Shown one piece after another: positions 20,896 through 27,489 of a stretch of DNA of 64,000 nucleotides. The stretch comes from Paenibacillus curdlanolyticus YK9 (GTDB taxonomy: Bacteria > Bacillota > Bacilli > Paenibacillales > Paenibacillaceae). Location: assembly GCF_000179615.1 (NCBI RefSeq), contig NZ_AEDD01000005.1, positions 225,928 through 289,927 on the forward strand. Reading direction: 5' to 3'. The translations under genes were made by a program, and so were the position numbers. The notes beneath the pieces were generated by a model. It was not told where the DNA came from. It was given only the letters and a program-made list of their open reading frames with translations, and did no database searches. Within the stretch, counting starts at the first letter, position 1; each line of letters opens with the position of its first letter.

Positions 20896-21460
20896 ATGTC
20901 GTACGGCAGTTCATAATGGCGGAGAATAAGCTGTGAGCGATAACGTCGGCCATTCGCATCACGAGATGAAGCCGAGTATTTTGCAAAACGAAATATTCCA
21001 TGAAGCCTCCGACATTAACGATGCCGGTAATATGCATATCGCCGACCGGCGGGAGCTGCTTGTTTACGCCAGCGCCAGGACGCACGGGTCCGATGCCGAC
21101 TTGTATGTTGCCAACGCTCGTAACTTGTCCGAGGCAGGCATCAATGCCGATGACGAAGGGGTTATGATTTTGCCGATGGAGGAGTTCAAGCGTCTCCTCG
21201 AGATTCATAGCATGCACAGGCTCCTCAAGCGTGCCATATAACTCAAAATGAGGACTGCGGAACTTACCTAACGCGGTGCCGATCAGCGGACCGAGTGAAT
21301 CACCCGTCGAACGATCGGTACCGACACAAACGACGATAATGCGTTGATTGCCGGATAGGCCGTTCAGTAGAACCGTTAGCCGATTAGTCAATATGCCGGA
21401 CACGTTTGGCTCTTGATAAGGCACTTTCAACGGTGATTCATACAACGACGACAGCTTCAT
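20870..21460 (-). CDS. yyaC: Spore protease-like protein YyaC (DUF1256)
   Basis: YyaC is related to GPR, the germination protease that degrades small acid-soluble spore proteins; it is made during sporulation, but its substrate is not established. The 196-aa protein shows the family motif VCVGTDRSTGDSLGPLIGTALG near residues 42-64 (conserved Asp residues), VIGIDACLGQVTSVGNIQ and the glycine-rich GIGPVRPGAGVNKQLPPVG. It is the only minus-strand gene in this stretch and overlaps the 3' end of the DUF4446 gene. Likely under sporulation control, but no sigma motif was assigned. Confidence 0.9.
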   Translation of the reverse strand: MKLSSLYESPLKVPYQEPNVSGILTNRLTVLLNGLSGNQRIIVVCVGTDRSTGDSLGPLIGTALGKFRSPHFELYGTLEEPVHAMNLEETLELLHRQNHNPFVIGIDACLGQVTSVGNIQVGIGPVRPGAGVNKQLPPVGDMHITGIVNVGGFMEYFVLQNTRLHLVMRMADVIAHSLFSAIMNCRTTSRPAAMPE

Positions 21461-21556
21461 AGTATCCCCTCCGCCTCTCGTAATGTAATACTAGTATATG
21501 GTTGGGACAACCATTTTATACGTAACGTACCGTGCAAAATGTTTGGGAGTGTGCTT

Positions 21557-21799
21557 ATGCTTATTGCATTCGATTCGACGCAGCAGGCGCTGCGTATGGA
21601 GATGCTGCTAGAGTATATAGAAATTGACATAGACCTATGCCCTACGCCTAAGCAAGTAACGGCTGGATGCGCGTTATCCATTCGGTTCCCGGATGAGGAT
21701 GAGCATCGCGTGTGGGAAGTGATTCGTACGGAGAAGGTCGAAATTAGAGGCATGTTCCGTGAGATAGGGGACGAGTTCGAAGAGTTAGCGGCCCCATAA
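21557..21799 (+). CDS. DUF3343 (Se/S carrier-like) protein
   Basis: A small 80-aa protein matching the DUF3343/putative Se/S-carrier pattern: N-terminal IAFDSTQQALRMEMLLE, then the conserved CPTPKQVTAGCALSIRF, where the P-T-P loop and the Gly-Cys pair are family hallmarks and the cysteine could carry sulfur or selenium. ATG 21557 is preferred over the upstream ATG at 21539 because gggagt precedes it. It shares the neighbourhood with the class V cysteine-desulfurase-like gene. The carrier role is inferred from family knowledge. Confidence 0.75.
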   Translation: MLIAFDSTQQALRMEMLLEYIEIDIDLCPTPKQVTAGCALSIRFPDEDEHRVWEVIRTEKVEIRGMFREIGDEFEELAAP

Positions 21800-21928
21800 C
21801 AAAGGTGCAGTTTCAATTAAGAGTTTTGTAGAGTGACATATGGGGTTAGAAAAATAAATAGACTTGAGACAGCTTAGATAGAAGCAAGCTTCAAGGGAAG
21901 CGGCTTGATGGAAAGGCGGTTATACCAG

Positions 21929-22807
21929 ATGGACATTACTGCGGTATGGAATGATCTAGTGGATTGGGTAACGAGCGGACGGATGTGGGCAACCTTCGGC
22001 ATGTCAGTCGTCAGGATTGCGTTGATATTGCTTATTGGCAGAGTCGTAGAGCTTGTCATATTCAAGTCAATCGATCGCATGATGATTGAGCGGGAGATGA
22101 AGCAAACGCAGCATACCCGTCGTGTGCTAACGGTGGGCAAGCTGCTCAAAAACGTATCATCGTACCTCATCTATTTCGTTGGCGCACTGCTCATTCTAGC
22201 GGAGTTTAATGTTAATCTGGCGCCATTGCTCGCTGGGGCGGGCGTCCTTAGCTTGGCAATCGGGTTCGGCGCGCAAAGCTTGGTGAAGGACATTATTACC
22301 GGCTTCTTCATCATTCTGGAAGACCAGTTTGCGGTAGGTGACGTTGTACAAACCGGGCAGTTCAAAGGAACGGTAGAAATGATCGGGCTGCGCACCACTC
22401 GCATTAAAAGTTGGACAGGCGAGCTGCACATTATCCCCAATGGCATGATTAACGAAGTAACGAATTTCTCCATGAACAATTCACTTGCGGTTGTTGATGT
22501 CGCAATCGCTTACGAGGAAGATGTGGAGCGAGCACTCAATATTATGAAGCAGACGGTAGCTACCGCAGGCAATCATTTGGATAATACGGTCAGTACGCCT
22601 GAGGTTCTCGGCATTCAAATGTTAGGGCCGTCGCAGGTCACGCTGCGCGTTATTGTCGAGTGCTTGCCTAATACGCAGGTTGCGGTGTCGCGCGAGCTGA
22701 ATGCGCTGATTAAGAAGGCTTTCGACGATAATCATATCGATATACCATATCCAAGAATGGTCACCTATCAACGATCGGAGAAGGGGGGAGTACGGGATGG
22801 AGCGTAA
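21929..22807 (+). CDS. Small-conductance mechanosensitive channel (MscS family)
   Basis: An MscS-type channel that opens under membrane tension to release solutes during osmotic downshock. From ATG 21929 it has 292 aa; starts at 21905 or 21908 are possible. Two to three N-terminal membrane helices are followed by the pore helix region with LLAGAGVLSLAIGFGAQSLVKD, the classic MscS Gly/Ala-packed TM3. The beta domain contains GFFIILEDQFAVGDVV and GLRTTRIKSWTGELHIIPNG. The gene overlaps the following DUF951 gene by 11 nt. It resembles B. subtilis YkuT in size. Confidence 0.92.
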   Translation: MDITAVWNDLVDWVTSGRMWATFGMSVVRIALILLIGRVVELVIFKSIDRMMIEREMKQTQHTRRVLTVGKLLKNVSSYLIYFVGALLILAEFNVNLAPLLAGAGVLSLAIGFGAQSLVKDIITGFFIILEDQFAVGDVVQTGQFKGTVEMIGLRTTRIKSWTGELHIIPNGMINEVTNFSMNNSLAVVDVAIAYEEDVERALNIMKQTVATAGNHLDNTVSTPEVLGIQMLGPSQVTLRVIVECLPNTQVAVSRELNALIKKAFDDNHIDIPYPRMVTYQRSEKGGVRDGA

Positions 22808-23027
22808 GACATTTCAATTAGGCGATGTTGTGCAGATGAAGAAGCCGCATCCGTGCGGGACGAATGAGATGGAGGTTATCCGAATGGGGATGGACATTCG
22901 GATCAAATGCGTAGGCTGTAAACACAGCGTACTCGTGCCGCGTGCGAAGTTCGAGAAAAACCTGAAAAAAGTACTCCGTTCTAAGGAAGAAACGACCGAC
23001 GGCATCGAGCAATCGGAAGGGCAATAA
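22797..23027 (+). CDS. DUF951 protein (YyzM-like)
   Basis: A 76-aa protein of the DUF951 family, found near the origin in most Firmicutes. It shows the family pattern LGDVVQMKKPHPCGTNE...VIRMGMDIRIKCVGCKHSVLVPR, with one Cys in HPCG and a CVGC pair that could bind metal. The function is unknown. It is translationally coupled to the MscS gene by an 11-nt overlap. The C-terminal 20 residues are charged and variable. Confidence 0.88.
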   Translation: MERKTFQLGDVVQMKKPHPCGTNEMEVIRMGMDIRIKCVGCKHSVLVPRAKFEKNLKKVLRSKEETTDGIEQSEGQ

Positions 23028-23066
23028 AGCGACGGAATAATAAAAATTCTGACAATTTCAAAAGAC

Positions 23067-23095
23067 TTGCATCGAGTTTTGTCGTGTGCTACAAT
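23067..23095 (+). promoter_or_regulatory. Promoter of tRNA-Ser
   Basis: TTGCAT (23067-23072), a 17-nt spacer and TACAAT (23090-23095), with the tRNA beginning 18 nt after the -10 box. Confidence 0.7.
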
Positions 23096-23113
23096 AAGTC
23101 TTGTCTTCACCAC

Positions 23114-23205
23114 GGAGAGGTACCCAAGAGGCCCAAGGGGGCTGACTCGAAATCAGCTAGGCGGTTCATAGCCGTGCGTGGGTTCGAATCCCACCTTCTC
23201 CGCCA
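23114..23205 (+). tRNA. tRNA-Ser (anticodon CGA)
   Basis: A class II tRNA with long variable arm. Acceptor GGAGAGG pairs with CTTCTCC; discriminator G and genome-encoded CCA follow. Anticodon stem GCTGA/TCAGC encloses loop CTCGAAA with anticodon CGA (23148-23150), decoding UCG. The T arm is GTGGG TTCGAAT CCCAC. A terminator follows at once, so it is a single-gene unit. Confidence 0.96.
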
Positions 23206-23218
23206 TACATAAGCGACT

Positions 23219-23256
23219 AACGGTTCTCGATTTTAAAAATCGAGGGCCGTTTTTTA
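23219..23256 (+). terminator. Terminator after tRNA-Ser
   Basis: AACGG-TTCTCGATTTT pairs with AAAATCGAG-GGCCGTT, followed by a T-run. Confidence 0.85.
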
Positions 23257-23277
23257 TTTTGAACAAGCCACTGCAAT

Positions 23278-23301
23278 GAAAAAGGGACCCTTACGGGTCC
23301 C
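23278..23301 (-). terminator. Terminator-like hairpin facing the YjzC-like gene
   Basis: GGGACCC/GGGTCCC stem (23284-23290, 23295-23301) followed on the minus strand by TTTTT. It would end a minus-strand transcript arriving from the YjzC-like gene, implying a 3' untranslated tail of about 350 nt. The 23302-23650 stretch shows no convincing gene on either strand. Confidence 0.55.
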
Positions 23302-23650
23302 AGTTGACGGCGCTTTGAAGTTTGTGAAAAAGACTACTTCAGGGAACAGAAATCGTGGATCATCGTTACGAATTCGCGGCAGAATTCGTCGTCTACATCC
23401 GACGTCTTGCGACGTTAATTTGACTCTACGATGGTGTTACGGACGGTCGTCTTTGGCACAACCCCTCGCTTCTATGCATCCGTGTCTTATTTCTTCGTCG
23501 TCATTCCTTGCACCAATATAGGCTCAATGGAACCACACCTCGCGTTTCGCCGTCGAGAGTATGATGTGCAGTCGTTGAAGAGATTATGCAGCAATGAAGC
23601 AATAATCGGTTTTGAAGCTTAATCACGACCGATCGCCGCAGAAGCGGACG

Positions 23651-23833
23651 TTACTTAGGCATCCGTTTCCACTTGCGCTCATGATTGCTCGTGTTCGGGA
23701 AACGCTCGCCTTTGTGCAGCTTAACGATTTGAGGATTGTTGATGCCCATGTGGAATGAGTTAACGCCATCCTCAATATAAGTGCCGCTATTCGGGGCTTT
23801 GTCGCCTGGCGAGAATAAAGTCCATTCACCCAT
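23651..23833 (-). CDS. YjzC-like small protein
   Basis: A 60-aa protein beginning MGEWTLFSPGDKAPNSGTY, with NNPQIVKLHKGERFPNTSNHERKW in its second half. This pattern (PGDKAPNxGxY, then VKLxxGxxFPxTxNHxRxW) resembles the YjzC family of small hypothetical proteins in Bacillaceae, recalled from memory. ATG 23833 is preceded by gggaggcaa on its strand, a good ribosome site. No function is known. It is transcribed away from rpsF and stands alone. Confidence 0.65.
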   Translation of the reverse strand: MGEWTLFSPGDKAPNSGTYIEDGVNSFHMGINNPQIVKLHKGERFPNTSNHERKWKRMPK

Positions 23834-23944
23834 AGTATTGCCTCCCTGTATAAGTCATTTGAAACGCAGCGTTCGCGCTTCTGCCATAGTGTGCGCCGAG
23901 GGAGGCAAGCGCATGACAGGCAGAATTCGGCGGGTTTTCCGTGC

Positions 23945-23974
23945 TTGCCATCAGCAGGGCGTTTAAGGTATAGT
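23945..23974 (+). promoter_or_regulatory. Promoter of the rpsF-ssb-rpsR operon
   Basis: TTGCCA (23945-23950), an 18-nt spacer and TATAGT (23969-23974). About 70 nt of leader follows before rpsF. Confidence 0.55.
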
Positions 23975-23981
23975 AATATGG

Positions 23982-24036
23982 TATGCGAGTTAGCGCTCGC
24001 TCCTTGCTCCCTTAATTGGGGGCCGCTCTAGTCCAA
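23982..24036 (+). promoter_or_regulatory. rpsF leader with hairpins, possible S6:S18 autoregulatory site
   Basis: The leader contains GCGAG/CTCGC and CCC/GGG pairings with a CCG trinucleotide just after the second stem. S6:S18 complexes are known to bind a CCG-containing structured leader in front of rpsF. I only see compatible elements; the fold was not computed. Confidence 0.3.
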
Positions 24037-24051
24037 GAGGAGGTGAATCAA

Positions 24052-24339
24052 ATGCGCAAATACGAAGTGATGTACATCCTTCGTTCTGATGTAGAACAAG
24101 AAGCAGTTCAAGCCATCGTTGAAAAATTCAATGGCATCATCACGAACGGCGGCGGTGAGGTTTCCAAAACCGACATCATCGGCAAGCGCCGTCTTGCGTA
24201 TGAGATCAACAAGCAACGTGACGGTATCTATGTTCTCGTACACTTCTCGGCTCCGGCTGAAGTTATCGTTGAACTGGATCGCGTTATGAAGATTGCGGAC
24301 GAAGTATTCCGTACTCTGATCGTTAAAGATGTTGCTTAA
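24052..24339 (+). CDS. rpsF: Ribosomal protein S6
   Basis: S6 is a small-subunit ribosomal protein that binds with S18 to the central domain of 16S rRNA. The 95-aa protein MRKYEVMYILRSDVEQEAVQ matches the family from the first residue, with GKRRLAYEINKQRDGIYVLVHF in the middle. ATG 24052 is chosen because aggaggtg lies 8 nt upstream; the longer reading to 24016 lacks this. It is first in rpsF-ssb-rpsR. Confidence 0.97.
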   Translation: MRKYEVMYILRSDVEQEAVQAIVEKFNGIITNGGGEVSKTDIIGKRRLAYEINKQRDGIYVLVHFSAPAEVIVELDRVMKIADEVFRTLIVKDVA

Positions 24340-24380
24340 TTGATGCAAGTACGTAAGTGATCGATTGGGAGGTTTTCACG

Positions 24381-24911
24381 ATGTTAAACCGTGTGATTCT
24401 GATTGGCAGATTAACGCGCGATCCTGAGTTGCGTTATACGCCTGCAGGCGTCGCAGTTACGCAATTTACGCTGGCGGTCGATCGTCCGTTCACAAGTGGC
24501 GGAGGCGAGCGCGAAGCTGATTTCATACCGGTCGTAACATGGAGGCAACTAGCGGAGACGTGTGCTAATTATCTTCGTAAAGGACGTCTTGCAGCGGTCG
24601 AAGGCCGTATTCAAGTACGTAACTACGAGAATAACGAAGGCAAGCGTGTCTATGTTACCGAAGTGATTGCGGATAACGTTCGTTTTCTGGAGTCGAACCG
24701 TGAAGGCGGGGCGCCTCGTGAAGAGGGAAGTTATGGCGGTGGAAACAGCGGTGGCGGTTTCGGCGGTGGCAGTAATGCCGGCGGCGGATCATATGGCGGC
24801 AACAGCGGCGGCGGTAGCCGGTCCGGTCAAAACCAGCGGAATGATAATCGCGATCCGTTCTCGGATGACGGGAGACCAATTGATATCTCGGAAGATGATT
24901 TGCCATTTTAA
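24381..24911 (+). CDS. ssb: Single-stranded DNA-binding protein SsbA
   Basis: SSB coats single-stranded DNA in replication and repair and recruits partners through its tail. The 176-aa product starts [23 protein letters not shown], the OB-fold signature, and includes [21 protein letters not shown]. It has a long Gly/Ser/Asn-rich linker (about residues 115-155) and the acidic tip EDDLPF that binds repair and replication proteins. ATG 24381 follows gggaggt. It lies between rpsF and rpsR, as in B. subtilis. Confidence 0.97.
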   Translation: MLNRVILIGRLTRDPELRYTPAGVAVTQFTLAVDRPFTSGGGEREADFIPVVTWRQLAETCANYLRKGRLAAVEGRIQVRNYENNEGKRVYVTEVIADNVRFLESNREGGAPREEGSYGGGNSGGGFGGGSNAGGGSYGGNSGGGSRSGQNQRNDNRDPFSDDGRPIDISEDDLPF

Positions 24912-24932
24912 TTGAAAGGATGGGGTTCCTGA

Positions 24933-25211
24933 ATGAGCTTCAAGCCACGCGAAGAAGGACAAGATCGTCCAGAACGTAAATTCGGCGGTCGTAAAGGCCG
25001 TAACAAGCGCCGTAAAGTGTGCTTTTTCACGGTAAACAAAATCAAGCACATTGATTACAAAGACACCGATTTGCTCCGTAAATTCATCAGCGAGCGCGGC
25101 AAAATCTTGCCACGCCGTGTGACGGGTACGAGCGCGAAGTATCAGCGTCTTCTGACGGTAGCGATCAAACGCTCGCGTCAAATCGCACTTCTGCCGTACA
25201 CGACGGAATAG
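24933..25211 (+). CDS. rpsR: Ribosomal protein S18
   Basis: S18 pairs with S6 on 16S rRNA. The 92-aa basic protein has a slightly extended Arg/Lys-rich N-terminus, then [23 protein letters not shown] and [22 protein letters not shown], the diagnostic S18 core, ending LLPYTTE. The CFFTVNK cysteine is typical of the form able to coordinate zinc in some species, but only one Cys is present here. A terminator follows. Confidence 0.97.
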   Translation: MSFKPREEGQDRPERKFGGRKGRNKRRKVCFFTVNKIKHIDYKDTDLLRKFISERGKILPRRVTGTSAKYQRLLTVAIKRSRQIALLPYTTE

Positions 25212-25224
25212 CATATCGTACAGG

Positions 25225-25253
25225 AGGCAGCCAACTTACTGGCTGCCTTTTTT
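25225..25253 (+). terminator. Terminator after rpsR
   Basis: AGGCAGCC/GGCTGCCT stem (25225-25232, 25241-25248) with a T6-7 tail. Confidence 0.88.
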
Positions 25254-25306
25254 GTGCTGAGATGGTTGGTTTGTGGAAGATGAAACTATTGCAATAATTG
25301 CTCCGT

Positions 25307-25660
25307 CTAATATTTGTACGCTTGTTGCTCAGCGATATCTCCGATAATGGGGAGCTTCACCCATTTGCCCTGCAAAGAGAGCAGCATAAGGACAAGCCAC
25401 AGAATGAATGAAAGCGGCGCTAGCAGCCCAGCGAGAAACCATCCGATAAATGGGATCATGCCCAGTATAAGATGAATGACAATGAGCGATGCAGAGACGA
25501 TAATCGACTGCATGGCATGGAACTTTACGAATCGGCTTTGTTTCTCAAGGACGAGAAACAGGAATCCGGTAACGAAGCTGCCTAAGTAACACAACATTCC
25601 TGCTATCCTAGCATCTAGACCCGTGGAGGAGCGATCGGGACCAAGCGACGGTGGCTGCAT
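25307..25660 (-). CDS. DUF4870-type membrane protein
   Basis: A 117-aa protein with three predicted membrane segments: ARIAGMLCYLGSFVTGFLFLV, IIVSASLIVIHLILGMIPFIG, and the last hydrophobic run AGLLAPLSFILWLVLMLL. The LEKQSRFVKFHAMQSI segment between helices 1 and 2 is the DUF4870 hallmark. ATG 25660 is preferred because aaaggagat lies just upstream on that strand; an in-frame extension to 25747 has no such support. Function unknown. It stands alone between two plus-strand genes. Confidence 0.8.
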   Translation of the reverse strand: MQPPSLGPDRSSTGLDARIAGMLCYLGSFVTGFLFLVLEKQSRFVKFHAMQSIIVSASLIVIHLILGMIPFIGWFLAGLLAPLSFILWLVLMLLSLQGKWVKLPIIGDIAEQQAYKY

Positions 25661-25869
25661 TTTTGAAAATCTCCTTTCGATATCTACTTCGATCGGTTGA
25701 GTAGGGATAGTTAGCAAGTAAGCGTTGTGCGGCTTTGCTATGCCCAATATATGTTCGTTCGCTTCACGATATGCCGTAACGGATTTGTGACCAACGGGAG
25801 CTGCGGCTTCGTTTAGACTGATGAAAGTGCGTTTAAATAGTGTAGGAAGTACAGAACAGGAGCAGAGAA

Positions 25870-26925
25870 ATGAAATCGAAACGTTATCGCAAAACCAAGT
25901 GGATATCTGGCATTATGGCTGTCATTATTGCATTAGGTTTATTCGGATATTACAACCGTACGACGCTGGCCATGTGGGGATTTGATGTTTTTTTGTCCGG
26001 CCAGGTGAAGAATAAGCTTGAGGATTCGTATAAGCCGCTAGAAGGGCGGGAGATGCAGCCGGTAAGCTACGAGAACAAAGAGCCTTTCTCCGTACTGCTG
26101 CTTGGCGTGGACCAGCGGGACAAAGAGGTTGGCCGATCAGACACGATGATCGTATCTGTCGTTCGTCCAGCCGATGGCGCTATTCTGATGGTTTCGATAC
26201 CGCGCGATACGTATACGGAGATCGTCGGCAAGGATAAGATGGATAAAATAACGCATGCTTACGCATTCGGCGGGGCGAAAATGTCCATCGAGACGGTAGA
26301 GAAGCTGTTAGATACGCACATTAATCACTACGCATCGATTAACTTTACAGGCTTCCGCGAAGTGATTGATGCGATGGGCGGCATCTCGCTTCCGATTGAG
26401 CAGGATATCGAAAACAAAGAGAAGGATCATGAGAAGTTCACGATTAAAGCGAATCAACCCGTCTATAATGGTACGGATGCGTTGAATTTTGTCCGTTATC
26501 GTGAAGATGCGGGCGGCGACGTAAGCCGTGCAGGCCGGCATCAGGTGTTCCTGAATGCCATGATGGACAAAGCATCGCAGGTGAGCCAATGGTCGAGCAT
26601 TCCGGACTATATTAGCATTATGGGCGATAATTTCAGCACGGATATGACGCCGGATATGATGATTGGTCTGGCGAAGACGATGCTGCAGGCAGATGGACGC
26701 ACCATTTATAGCCACACGCTGAAGGGCGATGGACATCGCAAGGAGTCCGGCGGTGCATGGTACTTCTTCGCTAACGAAGAGGATGTTGCACAGACCAAGC
26801 AATTGATCACGAGCTGGTTGGACCCGTCAATCGCGAAGAGCAGCCTGCCGCTTCCTTCCGAATATGCAGCGAAGAATAAGCCCGTACAGTCTTTGTCGGC
26901 GGGGGTAAGCACCAAGCAGAAATGA
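25870..26925 (+). CDS. LytR-CpsA-Psr (LCP) family protein
   Basis: LCP proteins transfer teichoic acids or other phosphopolymers from a lipid carrier to peptidoglycan outside the membrane. The 351-aa protein has a short cytoplasmic N-terminus rich in Lys/Arg, one membrane helix (about residues 12-29) and an extracellular LCP domain. The domain shows LLLGVDQRDKEVGRSDTMIVSVV, MVSIPRDTYTEI, DKITHAYAFGG and LNFVRYREDAGGDVSRAGRHQ, including the Arg and Asp residues that bind the pyrophosphate lipid. The preferred polymer is unknown. The gene stands alone. Confidence 0.92.
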   Translation: MKSKRYRKTKWISGIMAVIIALGLFGYYNRTTLAMWGFDVFLSGQVKNKLEDSYKPLEGREMQPVSYENKEPFSVLLLGVDQRDKEVGRSDTMIVSVVRPADGAILMVSIPRDTYTEIVGKDKMDKITHAYAFGGAKMSIETVEKLLDTHINHYASINFTGFREVIDAMGGISLPIEQDIENKEKDHEKFTIKANQPVYNGTDALNFVRYREDAGGDVSRAGRHQVFLNAMMDKASQVSQWSSIPDYISIMGDNFSTDMTPDMMIGLAKTMLQADGRTIYSHTLKGDGHRKESGGAWYFFANEEDVAQTKQLITSWLDPSIAKSSLPLPSEYAAKNKPVQSLSAGVSTKQK

Positions 26926-26977
26926 GGCTGCTGGAGCAAGCACGAATCAGTGATAGAAAATGAGGTGGCTTCAAACG

Positions 26978-27421
26978 ATGAACATTGCATTTTTTCTACT
27001 GCCGAAGCAGGAGGTTGTGCACGTACCGAATAGCGCGACACTGCGGCAGACGCTCGAGCGAATGGAGCATCATCGGTATACGGCTGTTCCGATTCTGGAT
27101 CGCGAGGGGCTGTATGTAGGTACGGTGACAGAGGGCGATCTGTTATGGCATATGAAAAATAATGATCTGTCGTTCGATCAGGTTCATAAGGTTAAGCTCT
27201 CAGATGTATCGCTTCGCGTAAGCAATCGAGCGGTGCATGTGGATGCGAATATCCGGGATCTTATCTCACTGGTGAAGACACAAAACTTTGTCCCTGTGGT
27301 AGATGACATGAACCGATTTATTGGCATTGTAAGGCGTAGCGATATTATTGATTATTGCGAAAAAAATATGTTGGCAGAAGAAGCTTCAAAACAACATGCG
27401 AAATTTGCACTCGGGCAGTAA
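26978..27421 (+). CDS. Tandem CBS-domain protein
   Basis: A 147-aa soluble protein made almost only of two CBS domains: first with YTAVPILDREGLYVGTVTEGDLLWHM, second with FVPVVDDMNRFIGIVRRSDIIDY. CBS pairs bind adenine nucleotides as sensors. The length equals B. subtilis DarB/CbpB, a c-di-AMP-binding CBS protein, but identity with DarB cannot be claimed from sequence alone. ATG 26978 is chosen for the tgaggtgg site. It lies between the LCP gene and the amidohydrolase gene. Confidence 0.8.
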   Translation: MNIAFFLLPKQEVVHVPNSATLRQTLERMEHHRYTAVPILDREGLYVGTVTEGDLLWHMKNNDLSFDQVHKVKLSDVSLRVSNRAVHVDANIRDLISLVKTQNFVPVVDDMNRFIGIVRRSDIIDYCEKNMLAEEASKQHAKFALGQ

Positions 27422-27489
27422 GCGTAGTACGATACAGTTAGCATTAAATGGATGCTAAGTTATCGTTTTGCACAGGAGGCAAATATAGT

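Noticed and set aside
23276-23521. 81-aa open frame after the tRNA-Ser terminator
   Set aside because: Begins at a terminator hairpin, no ribosome site, no protein-like pattern.
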